A stretch of DNA of 64,000 bases from Staphylococcus lloydii (GCF_015775975.1 NZ_CP064056.1:868001-932000); one strand, 5' to 3'; positions 13,494-26,247 are shown, counted from the first letter of the stretch. Numbers and translations are program-made. The notes: a model not told the origin generated them from the sequence alone.

Positions 13494-14318
13494 ATGAATA
13501 AACCGAAAATAGCATTAACAATTGCAGGAACTGACCCATCAGGTGGGGCTGGTGTTATGGCAGACTTAAAATCATTCCATGCATGTGGTGTATATGGCAT
13601 GGCAGCTATAACAAGTATCGTGGCGCAAAATACAAAAGGCGTTCAACATATTCACAATTTGGATCCGCAATGGTTAGAAGAACAGTTAGAAAGTGTTTAT
13701 GACGATGAATTACCGCATGCTTTAAAAACAGGTATGATTGCGTCTAAACCAATGATGGAATTAATCCAATCATATATATCTAAACACCCAGAAATTCCAT
13801 ACGTTATTGATCCAGTAATGCTTGCTAAAAGTGGGGATTCACTTATGGATGATGAAGGTAAAAAGAATTTAAAGTCTATTTTATTACCACTTGCTACAGT
13901 AGCTACGCCTAATATTCCTGAGGCGGAAGAAATTACAGGATTAACAATTAACAATGAAGCTGATGTATACAAGGCTGGTCATATTTTTATAAATGAAATA
14001 GGAAGTAAAGGCGTTGTGATTAAAGGTGGTCATGCAAATGATGACAAGCAAAATTCAACCGATTATTTATTTACAAAAGATGAAGTTTATAAATTTACTG
14101 AACCACGTTATGACACGCCACACACTCATGGTACAGGTTGTACTTTTTCCGCCGTCATTACTGCGGAATTAGCAAAAGGTAAATCAATACATGAAGCGGT
14201 CCAAAAAGCGAAGAAATTTATAGCTATGGCAATTCAATATACACCCGAAATAGGTAAAGGGCGTGGCCCAGTGAACCATTTTGCATATATGAAAAAGGAG
14301 GGCTTAGATGATGAATAA
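13494..14318 (+). CDS. thiD: Hydroxymethylpyrimidine/phosphomethylpyrimidine kinase
   Basis: Ribokinase-fold enzyme phosphorylating HMP and HMP-P for thiamine synthesis, 274 residues from ATG 13494 ([12 protein letters not shown]), which has GGAGGG just upstream inside the tenA end. A start 24 nt earlier is less likely. The substrate motif [17 protein letters not shown] and the C-terminal ATP/anion-hole motif HGTGCTFSA are intact. Its end overlaps the thiM start by 11 nt. Confidence 0.95.
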   Translation: MNKPKIALTIAGTDPSGGAGVMADLKSFHACGVYGMAAITSIVAQNTKGVQHIHNLDPQWLEEQLESVYDDELPHALKTGMIASKPMMELIQSYISKHPEIPYVIDPVMLAKSGDSLMDDEGKKNLKSILLPLATVATPNIPEAEEITGLTINNEADVYKAGHIFINEIGSKGVVIKGGHANDDKQNSTDYLFTKDEVYKFTEPRYDTPHTHGTGCTFSAVITAELAKGKSIHEAVQKAKKFIAMAIQYTPEIGKGRGPVNHFAYMKKEGLDDE

Positions 14319-15099
14319 TTTAGAAACGATTCGTCAACAAAATCCTTTAGTCGTATGTTACACGAATGATGTAGTGAAGAATTTTACTGCTAATGGATTA
14401 TTAAGCTTAGGTGCTAGTCCTGCTATGAGTGAAGCACCAGAAGAAGCAGAAGATTTCTTTAAAGTGGCTTCAGCACTATTAATTAATATAGGCACACTTA
14501 ATAAACTTCAAAGTGAAGATATGTTAAAAATCGCGCATATTGCTAATAATTCAGGTGTGCCAATCGTTTTTGATCCTGTAGCAGTAGGGGCTTCTCAATT
14601 TAGAAAATCCTTTTGCCATCAATTTTTATCAGAAGTAGATGTAACTGTTATTAAAGGAAATGCTTCAGAGATTTTATCTCTAATAGATGAAGATGCTACG
14701 ATGAAGGGCACGGATAGTGCAGAAAACTTAGACGTCATTGATATTGCACGACGTGCACAGAAAAAATTTAACACGACAATAGCAATAACAGGCAAAGAAG
14801 ATATTATTGCTCAAGAAGACAAAATTGTGAAATTATCTAATGGGTCACAATTGTTAACTAAAATAACAGGTGCTGGTTGCCTCTTAGGTGGTGTTATTGC
14901 TAGCTTTTTAAATCGTAGTTTAACGCCATCTATTGATAACGTCATTGAAGCTGTATCGATTTTTAATATTGCTGCTGAACAAGCAGAGAGTGAAACAGCA
15001 TCAATAGGCCCTGGTTCATTTTTAACACGCTTTGTTGATAAGCTATATACGATTGAACACTCTGAATATATGCAGTTAAAACAATTAGAAGAGGTGTAA
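14308..15099 (+). CDS. thiM: Hydroxyethylthiazole kinase
   Basis: Phosphorylates the thiazole moiety (THZ) for salvage. 263 residues from ATG 14308; the adjacent ATG 14311 is an equally possible start. Conserved segments are [42 protein letters not shown] and the anion-hole TGAGCLLGG near residue 190 (the first is given only by its key residues: TNDVV, NG, GASPAM). Third gene of the thiamine operon. Confidence 0.95.
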   Translation: MMNNLETIRQQNPLVVCYTNDVVKNFTANGLLSLGASPAMSEAPEEAEDFFKVASALLINIGTLNKLQSEDMLKIAHIANNSGVPIVFDPVAVGASQFRKSFCHQFLSEVDVTVIKGNASEILSLIDEDATMKGTDSAENLDVIDIARRAQKKFNTTIAITGKEDIIAQEDKIVKLSNGSQLLTKITGAGCLLGGVIASFLNRSLTPSIDNVIEAVSIFNIAAEQAESETASIGPGSFLTRFVDKLYTIEHSEYMQLKQLEEV

Positions 15100-15102
15100 A
15101 TA

Positions 15103-15732
15103 ATGTTCCAACCAGATGATTTAAGGCTATACTTCATTTGTGGTACCCAAGATATAAGTAATGAACGTGACATAGTAGATGTAGTCAAAGCGGCTTTAGA
15201 TGCAGGTATCACAATGTTCCAATTTAGGGAAAAAGGTAAGGGAACATTAATTGGTAAAGAAAAAGAATTACTTGCTATAAAATTAAAAGAATTATGTCGC
15301 TCCTATAATGTCCCATTTATAGTAAACGATGATGTTTCTCTAGCAATAGCAATTGATGCTGATGGTATTCATGTTGGACAAGACGATGAAAACGTGTCCC
15401 ATTTTGCTCAGCAATTTCAACATAAAATAATTGGTTTAAGCGTAGGCAATATTGAAGAATATCAAAATTCTGATTTGGCTCATGTTGACTATATTGGGGT
15501 AGGGCCAATGTTTCCGACTTCTTCAAAAGATGACGCAAATGCGCCCGTTGGTCCTGAAATGATTTTAAAACTGCGAGAAAAATTACAAGATTTCCCAATG
15601 GTAGGCATTGGAGGTATTTCATTAGCCAACTATAAACAGGTTATGAAAGCTCAAGCCAATGGTGTATCAGTGATTTCAGCAATCGCACAAAGTAATGATA
15701 TAAAAACAACAGTCCACCAATTTTTACAATAA
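15103..15732 (+). CDS. thiE: Thiamine-phosphate synthase
   Basis: TIM-barrel enzyme of 209 residues that joins HMP-PP and THZ-P to thiamine phosphate. Motifs: FQFREKGKG (pyrophosphate side), PFIVNDDVSLA, DGIHVGQDD, and GVGPMFPTSSKDDA. Last gene of the riboswitch-controlled operon, starting 3 nt after thiM. The operon has salvage and coupling enzymes only, with no de novo thiC/thiG here. Confidence 0.95.
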   Translation: MFQPDDLRLYFICGTQDISNERDIVDVVKAALDAGITMFQFREKGKGTLIGKEKELLAIKLKELCRSYNVPFIVNDDVSLAIAIDADGIHVGQDDENVSHFAQQFQHKIIGLSVGNIEEYQNSDLAHVDYIGVGPMFPTSSKDDANAPVGPEMILKLREKLQDFPMVGIGGISLANYKQVMKAQANGVSVISAIAQSNDIKTTVHQFLQ

Positions 15733-15760
15733 ATTGATTAATAGTGAAAATATTATGTTT

Positions 15761-15788
15761 TTGATTTTCACTTGCACACTAATATGAT
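15761..15788 (+). promoter_or_regulatory. Probable promoter of yidC
   Basis: TTGATT (15761-15766), 16-nt spacer, TATGAT (15783-15788), about 40 nt before the start codon. No terminator is visible after thiE, so readthrough is also possible. Confidence 0.5.
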
Positions 15789-15828
15789 AAAATGATTTTT
15801 GTGTGAATATATCATTAGAGGTGGAAAA

Positions 15829-16695
15829 ATGAAGAAAAAAGCGCTATTACCTTTACTTTTGGGAGTAATGGTCTTTCTAGCAGGATGTGACTACTCTAAA
15901 CCGAGCAACAGGAATGGATTCTTCTATAATACATTTGTTGAACCAATGGATAAATTATTACATTGGTTAGGGACTAGTTTTAATAATGACTATGGACTAG
16001 CAATTATTGTAATTGTTGTTGCTATACGTATAGTTTTATTACCATTCATGTTATCAAATTATAGAAATAGTCATATGATGCGTGAAAAAATGAAGGTGGC
16101 TAAACCGGATATTGATGCGGTTCAAGAGAAGGTTAAACGTTCTCGTACGCAAGAAGAAAAAATGGCTGCCAATCAAGAAATGATGGAAGTTTATAAAAAA
16201 TATGATATGAACCCTATGAAGAGTATGTTGGGTTGTTTACCAGTGTTAATTCAAATGCCAGTCATTATGGGCTTATATTTCGTTTTGAAATCATCCAGTG
16301 GTGGATTTACTGAGCATCCGAATTTCTTATGGTTTGATTTATCTAAACCAGACATTTGGATAACAATTATTGCTGGTATTTTATACTTCTTGCAAGCTTA
16401 TGTATCAAGTTTAAGTATGCCAAATGAACAACGTCAAATGGGTTACATGATGATGGTTATTTCTCCAATCATGATCGTGTGGATTTCATTAAGTTCTGCT
16501 TCAGCACTTGGCTTATATTGGTCAGTCAGTGCCGCATTCTTGATTGTACAAACGCATTTTGCGAACATATACTATTCAAGAGTTGCCAAAAGAGAAGTTG
16601 CACCAATGTTAGAAGCAATGAACAAAGACAAAAATGGCGACGGCAACAAAGCGAAAAATACACAAGTTGTATCTAAAAAAGGTAAGAAAAAATAA
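15829..16695 (+). CDS. yidC: Membrane protein insertase YidC (lipoprotein type)
   Basis: Oxa1/YidC insertase that helps membrane proteins fold and insert, together with or apart from SecYEG. 288 residues from ATG 15829, which follows AGAGGTGG; an upstream in-frame start at 15799 would spoil the signal sequence. The lipobox LAGC gives lipid-modified Cys20. Five membrane segments lie in the core (for example [22 protein letters not shown], residues about 137-157), and a Lys-rich C-terminal tail ends KKGKKK. One of the two YidC paralogues typical of Firmicutes may be absent in staphylococci, so this is likely the main copy. Confidence 0.95.
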   Translation: MKKKALLPLLLGVMVFLAGCDYSKPSNRNGFFYNTFVEPMDKLLHWLGTSFNNDYGLAIIVIVVAIRIVLLPFMLSNYRNSHMMREKMKVAKPDIDAVQEKVKRSRTQEEKMAANQEMMEVYKKYDMNPMKSMLGCLPVLIQMPVIMGLYFVLKSSSGGFTEHPNFLWFDLSKPDIWITIIAGILYFLQAYVSSLSMPNEQRQMGYMMMVISPIMIVWISLSSASALGLYWSVSAAFLIVQTHFANIYYSRVAKREVAPMLEAMNKDKNGDGNKAKNTQVVSKKGKKK

Positions 16696-16703
16696 TTAAA
16701 GTA

Positions 16704-16738
16704 AAAGCGTCTTTCAATATTTTGAAAGACGCTTTTTG
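16704..16738. terminator. Bidirectional terminator between yidC and the HD gene
   Basis: Long stem AAAAGCGTCTTTCAA / TTGAAAGACGCTTTTT flanked by A and T runs, usable by both converging transcripts. Confidence 0.9.
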
Positions 16739-16758
16739 TATTTGAACTATCTTTTAAG

Positions 16759-17400
16759 TTACCATTCTTCGAAAAATTGACGAACGAATTGTTGCATGAA
16801 TGCGTGTCGCTTTTTAGCTATAGCATATGCAGTCTCAGTATGCATTAATTCTTTTAAATTAAATAGCTTTTCATAAAAATGTTTAATAGCAGAAGGTGAT
16901 AAATTAGCCAAGCTATAAGTATCATTATTTAATGACTGATAGTCTATTTCATCAATCCACATAGGTTCGTCATATGCACCAGCAAATTGGAAAGTACGAG
17001 CAATACCGATAGCACCTAATGCATCTAAACGGTCAGCGTCACGGACGATTTGTCCTTCTTTTGATAACACTGTATGATGCTCTTTAGCATGGCTATAACT
17101 CATATGATTGATGATATGAAGTATGGCTTCACTATCATTATGATTGATTTGTATTGATGATAAGAATGTACGAAGTTTGTACGTAGCTTCTTCGGTATTT
17201 GTTAATTTTGAATCAACCGTATCATGTAGAAGACTTGCCATGTTTATTATAAAGGTATCGACAGGTTGCTCTCGTTGCGCTATATATAAAGCTAAACGTT
17301 CAACTCGATTAATATGTGCGATATCATGGCCTGAATAATCATTTTTATGAAACGTAGTCATAAAAGTACGCGCACTATTCAATTGCTCTTGTTGATTCAT
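16759..17400 (-). CDS. HD-domain phosphohydrolase
   Basis: Cytoplasmic metal-dependent phosphohydrolase of 213 residues. The HD signature is intact: His at 25 and 29 (SGHDIAHINRV), His-Asp at 59-60 (SLLHDTVDSKL), and the later Asp in VRDADRLDALGAIGIART. This resembles the YedJ/YpgQ group of small HD proteins. Substrate unknown, with nucleotide (di/tri)phosphates the likely class. It lies 19 nt downstream of cls2 and probably shares its transcript. Confidence 0.85.
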   Translation of the reverse strand: MNQQEQLNSARTFMTTFHKNDYSGHDIAHINRVERLALYIAQREQPVDTFIINMASLLHDTVDSKLTNTEEATYKLRTFLSSIQINHNDSEAILHIINHMSYSHAKEHHTVLSKEGQIVRDADRLDALGAIGIARTFQFAGAYDEPMWIDEIDYQSLNNDTYSLANLSPSAIKHFYEKLFNLKELMHTETAYAIAKKRHAFMQQFVRQFFEEW

Positions 17401-17419
17401 CTGCTTTCACCTCTATAGT

Positions 17420-18904
17420 TTATAAAATTGGAGACAATAATCTGGCAATACCTTCTTTGAACTTAACCCATAAGCTACGTTGCGTGTATAGTTCTTTTGT
17501 CAGTCTATATGAAACTAAAAGATCTTTTTCGAATTCTGCACGTAATTGTTTTGCGACTTCAGTGTCGTAAATAAAAGCGTTAATTTCAAAATTCAACGTG
17601 AAACTTCTATGATCCATATTAGTTGTACCAACGCTAGCAACTTCATCATCAATAATGACGCATTTTGAATGCAAAAAGCCATCTCGATATTGGAAAATAT
17701 TGACCCCGGCATCTAATAAACTTGCGACGTTGTTATAAGTTGCCCAATAAACAAATGGATGATCAGGCTTATCAGGAATCATAATATTAACATTTACGCC
17801 ACCTAATGCAGCTATTTTTACTGCATCTAAAAAGGCTTGGTCTGGTATGAAGTAGGGTGATTGTATAAAAATGCTCTTTTTAGCAGAGGAAATCATTTTT
17901 AAATAACCATATTTTATTTGTTCCCATTCTTCATCTGGTCCACTCGATGCGATTTGAATACCTATGTTACCGGCATAATTTACATCTGGGAAATAACGGT
18001 CTTGATAACTTAAATTAGAACGCGTTGCCTGTGCATTCCAATCGAGCATATAGCGTAATTGGAGCGCGTTCACTGCATCACCTACGATGCGTAAGTGCGT
18101 GTCTCTCCAATAGCCAAATTTCTTTTTAAGTCCTAAATATTCGTCACCGACATTAAAGCCACCAACATAACCAATTTTGCCATCAATAACGACAATTTTT
18201 CTATGGTTACGATTATTCATTCTTAAATTTATTAAAGGAAGTTTAGAAGGGAAGAAAGCTTCTACTTTTCCTCCTTTTTGACGAAATGTTTTAAAATCCT
18301 TAAGTGACAATGACCTCGAACCCATATCATCATATAGCATTTTAACTTCTAAACCTTCATCTAGCTTTTGTTCCAATGCAGTTAAAATACTTTTACCTAA
18401 ATCATCATGACGAAAAATGTAATACTGAATATGTATATAATCTTTAGCGTTATGAATGTCTTCAAGTAGTGCATCGAATTTCTTTCTACCATCTGTATAA
18501 ATCGTTACATCATTATCTGTCGTTAAAAAGGCTGCATTATTATAAAGAAGCATTTGCACCATATCTTTAAATTTAACAATTTGATGATTACCTTTTGAAA
18601 AGTTATCATTTTTTAATGCTTCTAACTGTTCATTTACAATCATTTGGATGCCGATTTTATCTTTTTCATCAATTTTAAAAATATGATTACGTTGAATTTG
18701 TCGTCCGAATAATAAGTACAAGACGAATCCTAATAAAGGCAACAAAACAAGCACTAAAAGCCAAGCCCAAATAGCTCCAGCTGTCCGTCTTTCTAAAAAT
18801 ATAATCGTAAATGCAAATATTAAATTTAACGCAAATGCACTAATAAATATAATGTTTAATACGACATTAGATTGATGAAGTGCGATTGACCACGTTTCCA
18901 TCAT
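17420..18904 (-). CDS. cls2: Cardiolipin synthase (major, Cls2-type)
   Basis: Condenses two phosphatidylglycerols to cardiolipin at the membrane. 494 residues: two N-terminal transmembrane helices (about residues 12-36 and 45-66), then two phospholipase-D domains. The HKD motifs are [10 protein letters not shown] (His234, Lys236, Asp241) and [11 protein letters not shown] (about residue 410). Length and the C-terminal LLSPIL match staphylococcal Cls2. It starts at either of two adjacent ATGs (18904 or 18901). Upstream of the HD gene on the same strand. Confidence 0.94.
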   Translation of the reverse strand: MMETWSIALHQSNVVLNIIFISAFALNLIFAFTIIFLERRTAGAIWAWLLVLVLLPLLGFVLYLLFGRQIQRNHIFKIDEKDKIGIQMIVNEQLEALKNDNFSKGNHQIVKFKDMVQMLLYNNAAFLTTDNDVTIYTDGRKKFDALLEDIHNAKDYIHIQYYIFRHDDLGKSILTALEQKLDEGLEVKMLYDDMGSRSLSLKDFKTFRQKGGKVEAFFPSKLPLINLRMNNRNHRKIVVIDGKIGYVGGFNVGDEYLGLKKKFGYWRDTHLRIVGDAVNALQLRYMLDWNAQATRSNLSYQDRYFPDVNYAGNIGIQIASSGPDEEWEQIKYGYLKMISSAKKSIFIQSPYFIPDQAFLDAVKIAALGGVNVNIMIPDKPDHPFVYWATYNNVASLLDAGVNIFQYRDGFLHSKCVIIDDEVASVGTTNMDHRSFTLNFEINAFIYDTEVAKQLRAEFEKDLLVSYRLTKELYTQRSLWVKFKEGIARLLSPIL

Positions 18905-18983
18905 ATATATTCCCCCAAAACAACATCATATTTAAATCGTACAAAGTCTTTGTTATTATAACATGTGATATAATTTTTATCAT

Positions 18984-19012
18984 TTGACTCATACCCGTTA
19001 TGGGTATACGAT
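18984..19012 (+). promoter_or_regulatory. csoR promoter with embedded CsoR operator
   Basis: -35 TTGACT (18984-18989) and a -10-like TACGAT (19007-19012) have a 17-nt spacer. The spacer contains the inverted repeat ATACCC-N5-GGGTAT (18991-19007), the arrangement expected of CsoR-family operators. Copper-free CsoR would block polymerase here. Confidence 0.72.
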
Positions 19013-19043
19013 AAGCTTAAATATATCATAGGAGAGGGTATTT

Positions 19044-19337
19044 ATGACTGAAGTATCTCAAGCCCATCACTCTACACAGACTAAAAATAATTTAAAATCA
19101 CGTTTAAATCGAATTGAAGGTCAAGTCAAAGCAATCAATCGTATGATTGATGAAGACGTTTATTGTGATGATGTGTTAACACAAATTAGAGCAACACGTT
19201 CAGCTTTGAATAGTGTAGCCACTAAATTATTAGATCACCATATGAAGAGTTGTATTATGGAAAAGATTGATAATGGTGAGAACGAAGCAGCCATGGAGGA
19301 ATTGTTAGTTACATTTCAAAAATTAATGAAAGACTAA
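19044..19337 (+). CDS. csoR: Copper-sensing transcriptional repressor CsoR
   Basis: All-helical DUF156 repressor, 97 residues. The Cu(I) ligands are conserved: Cys41 (VYCDDVL), His66 and Cys70 (HHMKSC). The basic N-terminal helix NNLKSRLNRIEGQVKAI (residues 15-31) is typical. The Cys-His-Cys set favours CsoR over the persulfide-sensing paralogue CstR, which lacks the His. Its own promoter carries a matching operator, and the neighbour is a copper-chaperone-like protein. It would de-repress copper efflux genes elsewhere in the genome. Confidence 0.92.
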   Translation: MTEVSQAHHSTQTKNNLKSRLNRIEGQVKAINRMIDEDVYCDDVLTQIRATRSALNSVATKLLDHHMKSCIMEKIDNGENEAAMEELLVTFQKLMKD

Positions 19338-19350
19338 TGGAGACTATATT

Positions 19351-19557
19351 ATGGTAACAAAAGTAATTTTAGTAGCAGGTCTTAATACTGCTGAGCAGGC
19401 GGAATCGTTAACGCAACATTTATTAAATATTATAGGTGTTCACCAAGCTAATGTTGATAGTCAAAATAGTTCTATTCAAGTCACTTTTACTACACCGGCT
19501 AATTTAAACAATATAGAAAAAGAAATTTATGATAAAGGTTATACAATAATCTTTTAA
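19351..19557 (+). CDS. csoZ: CsoZ-like putative copper chaperone lacking the CxxC site
   Basis: Protein of 68 residues with the beta-alpha-beta-beta-alpha-beta pattern of heavy-metal-associated domains (TKVILVAGL, VTFTTPANLNNIEKEIYDKGYTI). The usual MTCxxC metal loop is replaced by AGLNTAEQAE and there is no cysteine at all. This equals the gene that follows csoR in S. aureus (csoZ). It begins 13 nt after csoR, so it is in the same copper-responsive operon. Metal binding by this protein itself is doubtful. Confidence 0.75.
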   Translation: MVTKVILVAGLNTAEQAESLTQHLLNIIGVHQANVDSQNSSIQVTFTTPANLNNIEKEIYDKGYTIIF

Positions 19558-19694
19558 AAAATTGAAGAACTTATAAAAAAAGAAACACGTTGTAAAAAAT
19601 ATTCATAAAAATGAAAAAAATCGCAATTTTGTGTAGTAACATATATTAAAATAGGGTATGATGAAGTAGAAGCCAGACAGTTAGGAGTGATGAT

Positions 19695-19835
19695 ATGAAT
19701 AAGAACAACGACAAATTACAAAACGTAGTTAAGCTATTATCATCATTAGGGGTAAACATAAAGAAAACGAAATCAAGATTTGAAGTTATGCATACTTTAC
19801 CAACTACTGTGAAAACCACTAACGAATTGAAATAG
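19695..19835 (+). CDS. 46-residue small protein of unknown function
   Basis: A short gene with a strong ribosome binding site (TAGGAG, 7-10 nt upstream of ATG 19695) and a terminator right after its stop. The basic, non-membrane peptide begins MNKNNDKLQNVVKLLSSLG and contains a probable amphipathic helix, then KKTKSRFEVMHTLPTT. Orthologues in this position in other staphylococci seem likely, but I cannot confirm. It could be a regulator or small binding protein. I do not recognise a domain. Confidence 0.6.
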   Translation: MNKNNDKLQNVVKLLSSLGVNIKKTKSRFEVMHTLPTTVKTTNELK

Positions 19836-19836
19836 T

Positions 19837-19875
19837 CAAAAAGGACCTAGCGAAGTAGCTAAGTCCTTTTTTTGT
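19837..19875. terminator. Bidirectional terminator after the small gene and rodA
   Basis: AAAAGGACCTAGC / GCTAAGTCCTTTT stem (one mismatch) with A and T runs on either side, between convergent genes. Confidence 0.82.
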
Positions 19876-19881
19876 TGCCTA

Positions 19882-21099
19882 TTAATTTGTTGTTGATTGT
19901 CGTAGTGGTGTAGTATCTGCATCTTCGTTAAAGCGCTTTGGTTGGTGATAATATATAGAAAGACAAACACCAATTCCGCACATTAAACTCCACAACGAAC
20001 TACCACCATAACTTATAAACGGTAAAGGGATACCAGTTATTGGAAGCAACTGAATAGTCATACCGATATTTTGTAAAATATGGAATAATAACAATGATAC
20101 ATATCCAATAAGAAAGATCTTATTAAATGGACTTTCATCAGTTGTCGCTAGTCGCACTAAATGGAAGATTAAACCTAGGAATATAAGTAATAGAATAACC
20201 GAACCTATAAAACCAAACTCTTCACCGATTACTGAAAAAATAAAGTCGGTGTGGTTTTCTGGAATGTAGACTTCACCATGATTAAAGCCTTTACCTAGCA
20301 ATTGTCCTGAACCAATCGCTTTTAGAGATTCAGTTAAATGGTACCCGTCTCCACTACTATAAGTATAAGGATCTAACCATGAACTAATTCTTCCTAATTG
20401 ATAGGTTTTAACGCCTAATAAACTTTCTATTAATGAAGGTTTATATATCATTGTCAATAAAATACTCGACGCAAAGGCTATACCGACTATAAAGAGTGGT
20501 GCTAGTAATTTCCATGTAATACCACTGACGATAATAACGCCGACTATAATAGCGCAAAGTACTAATGTAGTACCTAAGTCATTTTGTAACAAAATGAGTG
20601 CCATTGGTAAGAGTGATATACCAATAATCTTGAATAATAATTTTAAATCTGTTTCAAGTGATTTGTTGAAAGTAAACTTATTATGTTTCATTACTAATTT
20701 CGCTAGTGCTAACATCAAAACTATTTTCATGAATTCAGAAGGTTGGACACTAATTGGGCCTAGTTTGTACCAACTTTTAGCACCATTGATTACAGGAGTA
20801 AAAGGTGTTTCTGGAATGATGATTAAGACGAATAAAGCAAAACATAATATAAAGTACAATAAATAACTGTATTTAATTAGTTTTTTAGGAGAGACAATCA
20901 TTATTAAGCCGGCAATTATGGCACCTAACACATAATAAAATATTTGTCTTTCACTAAAGTTAGAGCTATATTGACCGCCACCCATAGCAGAATGTATGAT
21001 ACTCACACTAATTATAGCTAATATTACGATAAAGCCAACTAAAATCCAATCGACGCGACGCATCCAACTGTCTTCTCTTGAACGACGTGAATTACTCAT
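19882..21099 (-). CDS. rodA: SEDS-family peptidoglycan glycosyltransferase RodA
   Basis: Polytopic membrane protein, 405 residues, about ten helices. It polymerises lipid II with a partner class B PBP. SEDS hallmarks are visible: INGAKSWYKLGPISVQPSEFMKI near residues 105-127 (key residues NGAKSW, QPSE), the LLQNDLGTTLV motif with the conserved Asp, the large extracellular loop YTYSSGDGYHLTESLKAIGSG, and the C-terminal GIPLPFISYGGSS. In cocci RodA acts in sidewall (off-septal) synthesis. The alternative FtsW is less likely given the loop sequence and similarity to the staphylococcal RodA. Monocistronic, divergent from ddl. Confidence 0.92.
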   Translation of the reverse strand: MSNSRRSREDSWMRRVDWILVGFIVILAIISVSIIHSAMGGGQYSSNFSERQIFYYVLGAIIAGLIMIVSPKKLIKYSYLLYFILCFALFVLIIIPETPFTPVINGAKSWYKLGPISVQPSEFMKIVLMLALAKLVMKHNKFTFNKSLETDLKLLFKIIGISLLPMALILLQNDLGTTLVLCAIIVGVIIVSGITWKLLAPLFIVGIAFASSILLTMIYKPSLIESLLGVKTYQLGRISSWLDPYTYSSGDGYHLTESLKAIGSGQLLGKGFNHGEVYIPENHTDFIFSVIGEEFGFIGSVILLLIFLGLIFHLVRLATTDESPFNKIFLIGYVSLLLFHILQNIGMTIQLLPITGIPLPFISYGGSSLWSLMCGIGVCLSIYYHQPKRFNEDADTTPLRQSTTN

Positions 21100-21342
21100 T
21101 GCATACTCCTTAAAATAAAATCTAATTTATGTATTATATTTTGATTTTACCGAACTTTCTATTATATTGCTAGAACAATACTAGTTAAGTTTCAATAAAA
21201 TTAGTTATAAATATTAGTATATTTCTTAATGTGTAGGGTTCTTTAAATAACACTTTATTAAAAAATTAAAATTTAAAACAACCTATTAACATAATCGATG
21301 CAAAGATATATTAAATCGTGATATGATGTAGTTTAATAATAA

Positions 21343-22431
<1,089 letters not shown>

Positions 22432-22443
22432 GGCGAATAATTT

Positions 22444-23799
22444 ATGATCGAAGTAACATTAAAACAAATACAGGAATGGATTGATTGTGAAATTGACGAA
22501 CAATTTTTAAATCAATCTATTGCAGGCGTGACAATTGACTCACGACAAATAGATAGCAAAATGTTGTTTATTCCTTTTAAAGGGGAAAATGTAGACGGCC
22601 ACAAATTTGTGAAACAAGCATTAAATGATGGCGCAGGCGCTAGCTTCTATCAAAAAGGCGAAACAATAGACGAAACGATTACCGGTCCGATAATTTGGGT
22701 TGATGATACGTTAAGTGCTTTACAACAATTAGCACAAGCTTATTTGCGCTATGTGAATCCACACGTAATTGCAGTTACTGGATCTAATGGTAAGACAACC
22801 ACTAAAGACATGATTGAAAGTGTGTTAAAGCCTCAATTTAAAGTTAAAAAAACACTGGGTAATTACAATAACGAAATTGGCATGCCGTTAACGATATTAC
22901 AATTAGATCATGATACTGAAATTTCTATTCTTGAAATGGGCATGTCAGGTTTCCATGAAATTGAATTATTATCAAAAATTGCCGAACCAGATATTGCTGT
23001 AATTACCAACATTGGCGAATCACATATGCAAGATTTAGGTTCAAGAGAAGGTATTGCACAGGCTAAGTTTGAAATTACTTTAGGCCTGAAAAATGAAGGT
23101 TTATTTATATATGATGGTGATGAGCCATTGTTAAAGCCTCATGTAGATCAATTGAAAAATGTAAAACTTACAAGTGTTGGTTTAAACGACGACAATACTT
23201 ATGTATGTAAAATAAACGATTTTGCGACTGAAGGTATTGTATTTTCAATTAATGAGTCAGAACAATACGTTTTACCTATTTTGGGCACGCACAATATGAA
23301 AAATGCTGCAATAGCAATAGCAGTAGGGAAACGATTAAATTTAGATTATGAAACGATATATCATAATTTAAAACAAGTTAAATTAACCGGCATGCGCATG
23401 GAACAACATGTAACAGACGAAGGCTTAGTCGTTATAAATGATGCTTATAACGCAAGTCCAACAAGTATGAAAGCTGCTATCGATACTTTAGCGAATATGA
23501 CGGGTAGAAAAATATTAATTTTAGGTGATGTATTAGAGTTAGGTCAAGACAGTAAAAAAATGCATCAACAAGTAGGTAACTACTTAGCCAATAAAGGCAT
23601 TGATGTTTTACTGACTTATGGTACTGAAGCTTCTTATATTTATGAAACTGGACAGAATTTAGTAACTCAAGCAGTTCATTATGATGATAAATCACAATTA
23701 ATCAATTATATAAGCGACATAGCACAACAAGACGATAAAATTTTAATTAAAGGCTCAAGAGGCATGAAATTAGAAGAAGTCGTAGATGCTTTAATTTAA
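22444..23799 (+). CDS. murF: UDP-MurNAc-tripeptide--D-Ala-D-Ala ligase
   Basis: Mur ligase adding the D-Ala-D-Ala dipeptide made by the preceding Ddl, 451 residues. P-loop [11 protein letters not shown] is at residues 111-121. The central-domain signature [13 protein letters not shown] and C-terminal [14 protein letters not shown] are present. It is directly downstream of ddl, so the two successive steps are co-expressed. Ends at an intrinsic terminator. Confidence 0.96.
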   Translation: MIEVTLKQIQEWIDCEIDEQFLNQSIAGVTIDSRQIDSKMLFIPFKGENVDGHKFVKQALNDGAGASFYQKGETIDETITGPIIWVDDTLSALQQLAQAYLRYVNPHVIAVTGSNGKTTTKDMIESVLKPQFKVKKTLGNYNNEIGMPLTILQLDHDTEISILEMGMSGFHEIELLSKIAEPDIAVITNIGESHMQDLGSREGIAQAKFEITLGLKNEGLFIYDGDEPLLKPHVDQLKNVKLTSVGLNDDNTYVCKINDFATEGIVFSINESEQYVLPILGTHNMKNAAIAIAVGKRLNLDYETIYHNLKQVKLTGMRMEQHVTDEGLVVINDAYNASPTSMKAAIDTLANMTGRKILILGDVLELGQDSKKMHQQVGNYLANKGIDVLLTYGTEASYIYETGQNLVTQAVHYDDKSQLINYISDIAQQDDKILIKGSRGMKLEEVVDALI

Positions 23800-23805
23800 T
23801 AATAG

Positions 23806-23838
23806 CCACAACGGAATAAATATTCTGTTGTGGTTTTT
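23806..23838 (+). terminator. Intrinsic terminator of ddl-murF
   Basis: 13-bp stem CCACAACGGAATA / TATTCTGTTGTGG (one G-U) with a 2-nt loop and TTTTT. Confidence 0.88.
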
Positions 23839-23862
23839 AATTTCTGTAAATTTCAGAAAATA
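23838..23862. promoter_or_regulatory. Two overlapping CodY-like boxes upstream of cshA
   Basis: Positions 23848-23862 match the CodY consensus AATTTTCWGAAAATT at 13 of 15 bases, and 23838-23852 match at 12 of 15. They overlap by 5 nt. They lie between the murF terminator and the long cshA leader. Regulatory role is inference. Confidence 0.45.
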
Positions 23863-24088
23863 GAAACTTTAAAAAAATATTTAACAATTTAAATGGGAAT
23901 TAAGAATTATAATTAACCGCTTACAACCCAACAACTGCAATATTAATTTAATATTTGAAAGATGAATAATATCAAATTAATTAAAGTTATGTAATTTTGC
24001 TTTATTGCGATTATATTGTTGAGGTGGTACTATTAAGAAGTTGAAGAAACTTAAATGAACATATATGAAGAGAAATATAGAAGTATAA

Positions 24089-25606
<1,518 letters not shown>

Positions 25607-25642
25607 GGTCTAACTTATCATATATAGCAATTTAAGTTTAAT

Positions 25643-25670
25643 CATCTCACTTATGTGAGATGGTTTTTTT
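25643..25670 (+). terminator. Intrinsic terminator of cshA
   Basis: CATCTCAC / GTGAGATG stem, 4-nt loop, then seven T. Confidence 0.92.
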
Positions 25671-25704
25671 ATATAATTGAATCATTATTAATTTTTATAA
25701 AAAG

Positions 25705-25733
25705 TTAGTTGTTTATAATGACTATGTTATAAT
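25705..25733 (+). promoter_or_regulatory. Extended -10 promoter of the PH-domain gene trio
   Basis: TTAGTT (25705-25710), 17-nt spacer, perfect -10 TATAAT (25728-25733) preceded by TGT, an extended -10 arrangement. It is 35 nt upstream of the first gene. Confidence 0.6.
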
Positions 25734-25767
25734 GAAGTGAAATTTTTATGGTGAAAGGATTGAGAAG

Positions 25768-26247
25768 ATGGATCATAGTAATCAGTATATTCGCAGTCCT
25801 AAAAGCGTGCTGAAATATTATTATTTAATGGAAGGATTGTTACTAATTATCGGTTTGATAATTAGCGGCGTATTACTTTATTTGACGAATCATTTTGATT
25901 GGTGGAAGCCAATTTATTATATCGTAATAGCAGTAATGATTTTTGATGTTTTATATTTTATCGCGACACCACTGATTAAATATAACTTTACTTTTTATAG
26001 GATTGAAGAAGATTATGTCGCAATTTCTAAGCAGTTTTTCTTCCAAAAAACAGTATTAGTTAAGTTCGAAAGAACACAATTAATTAACAGGAAAACGAAT
26101 CCAATCTTACATAAATTATCATTGAGTAAAACTTCAGTATTTACCGCCGGTCATATTGTAGATTTACCTTTGATACATAAACAAGATGCCGAAAAATTTG
26201 AAACAACAATTTTATCGTATTTGAGAGGAGCAGATTTTGATGTATAA
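25768..26247 (+). CDS. Bacterial PH-domain membrane protein (YdbS-like)
   Basis: Protein of 159 residues: two membrane helices (about 20-45 and 52-72) followed by a bPH2 (YdbS/YdbT) domain with the strand pattern YRIEEDYVAISKQFFF, TLVKFERTQLINRKTNP and SLSKTSVFTAGHIVDLPLI. In B. subtilis the YdbS/YdbT pair has been linked to tolerance of antimicrobial peptides from competitors; applying that here is inference. First gene of a three-gene cluster, overlapping the next gene by 8 nt. Confidence 0.8.
   Translation: MDHSNQYIRSPKSVLKYYYLMEGLLLIIGLIISGVLLYLTNHFDWWKPIYYIVIAVMIFDVLYFIATPLIKYNFTFYRIEEDYVAISKQFFFQKTVLVKFERTQLINRKTNPILHKLSLSKTSVFTAGHIVDLPLIHKQDAEKFETTILSYLRGADFDV

Noticed and set aside
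19654-19659. GGGTAT before the 46-residue gene as a sigma-B promoter
   Set aside because: The best -35 candidates (TAGTAA, GTAACA) match only three of six bases.
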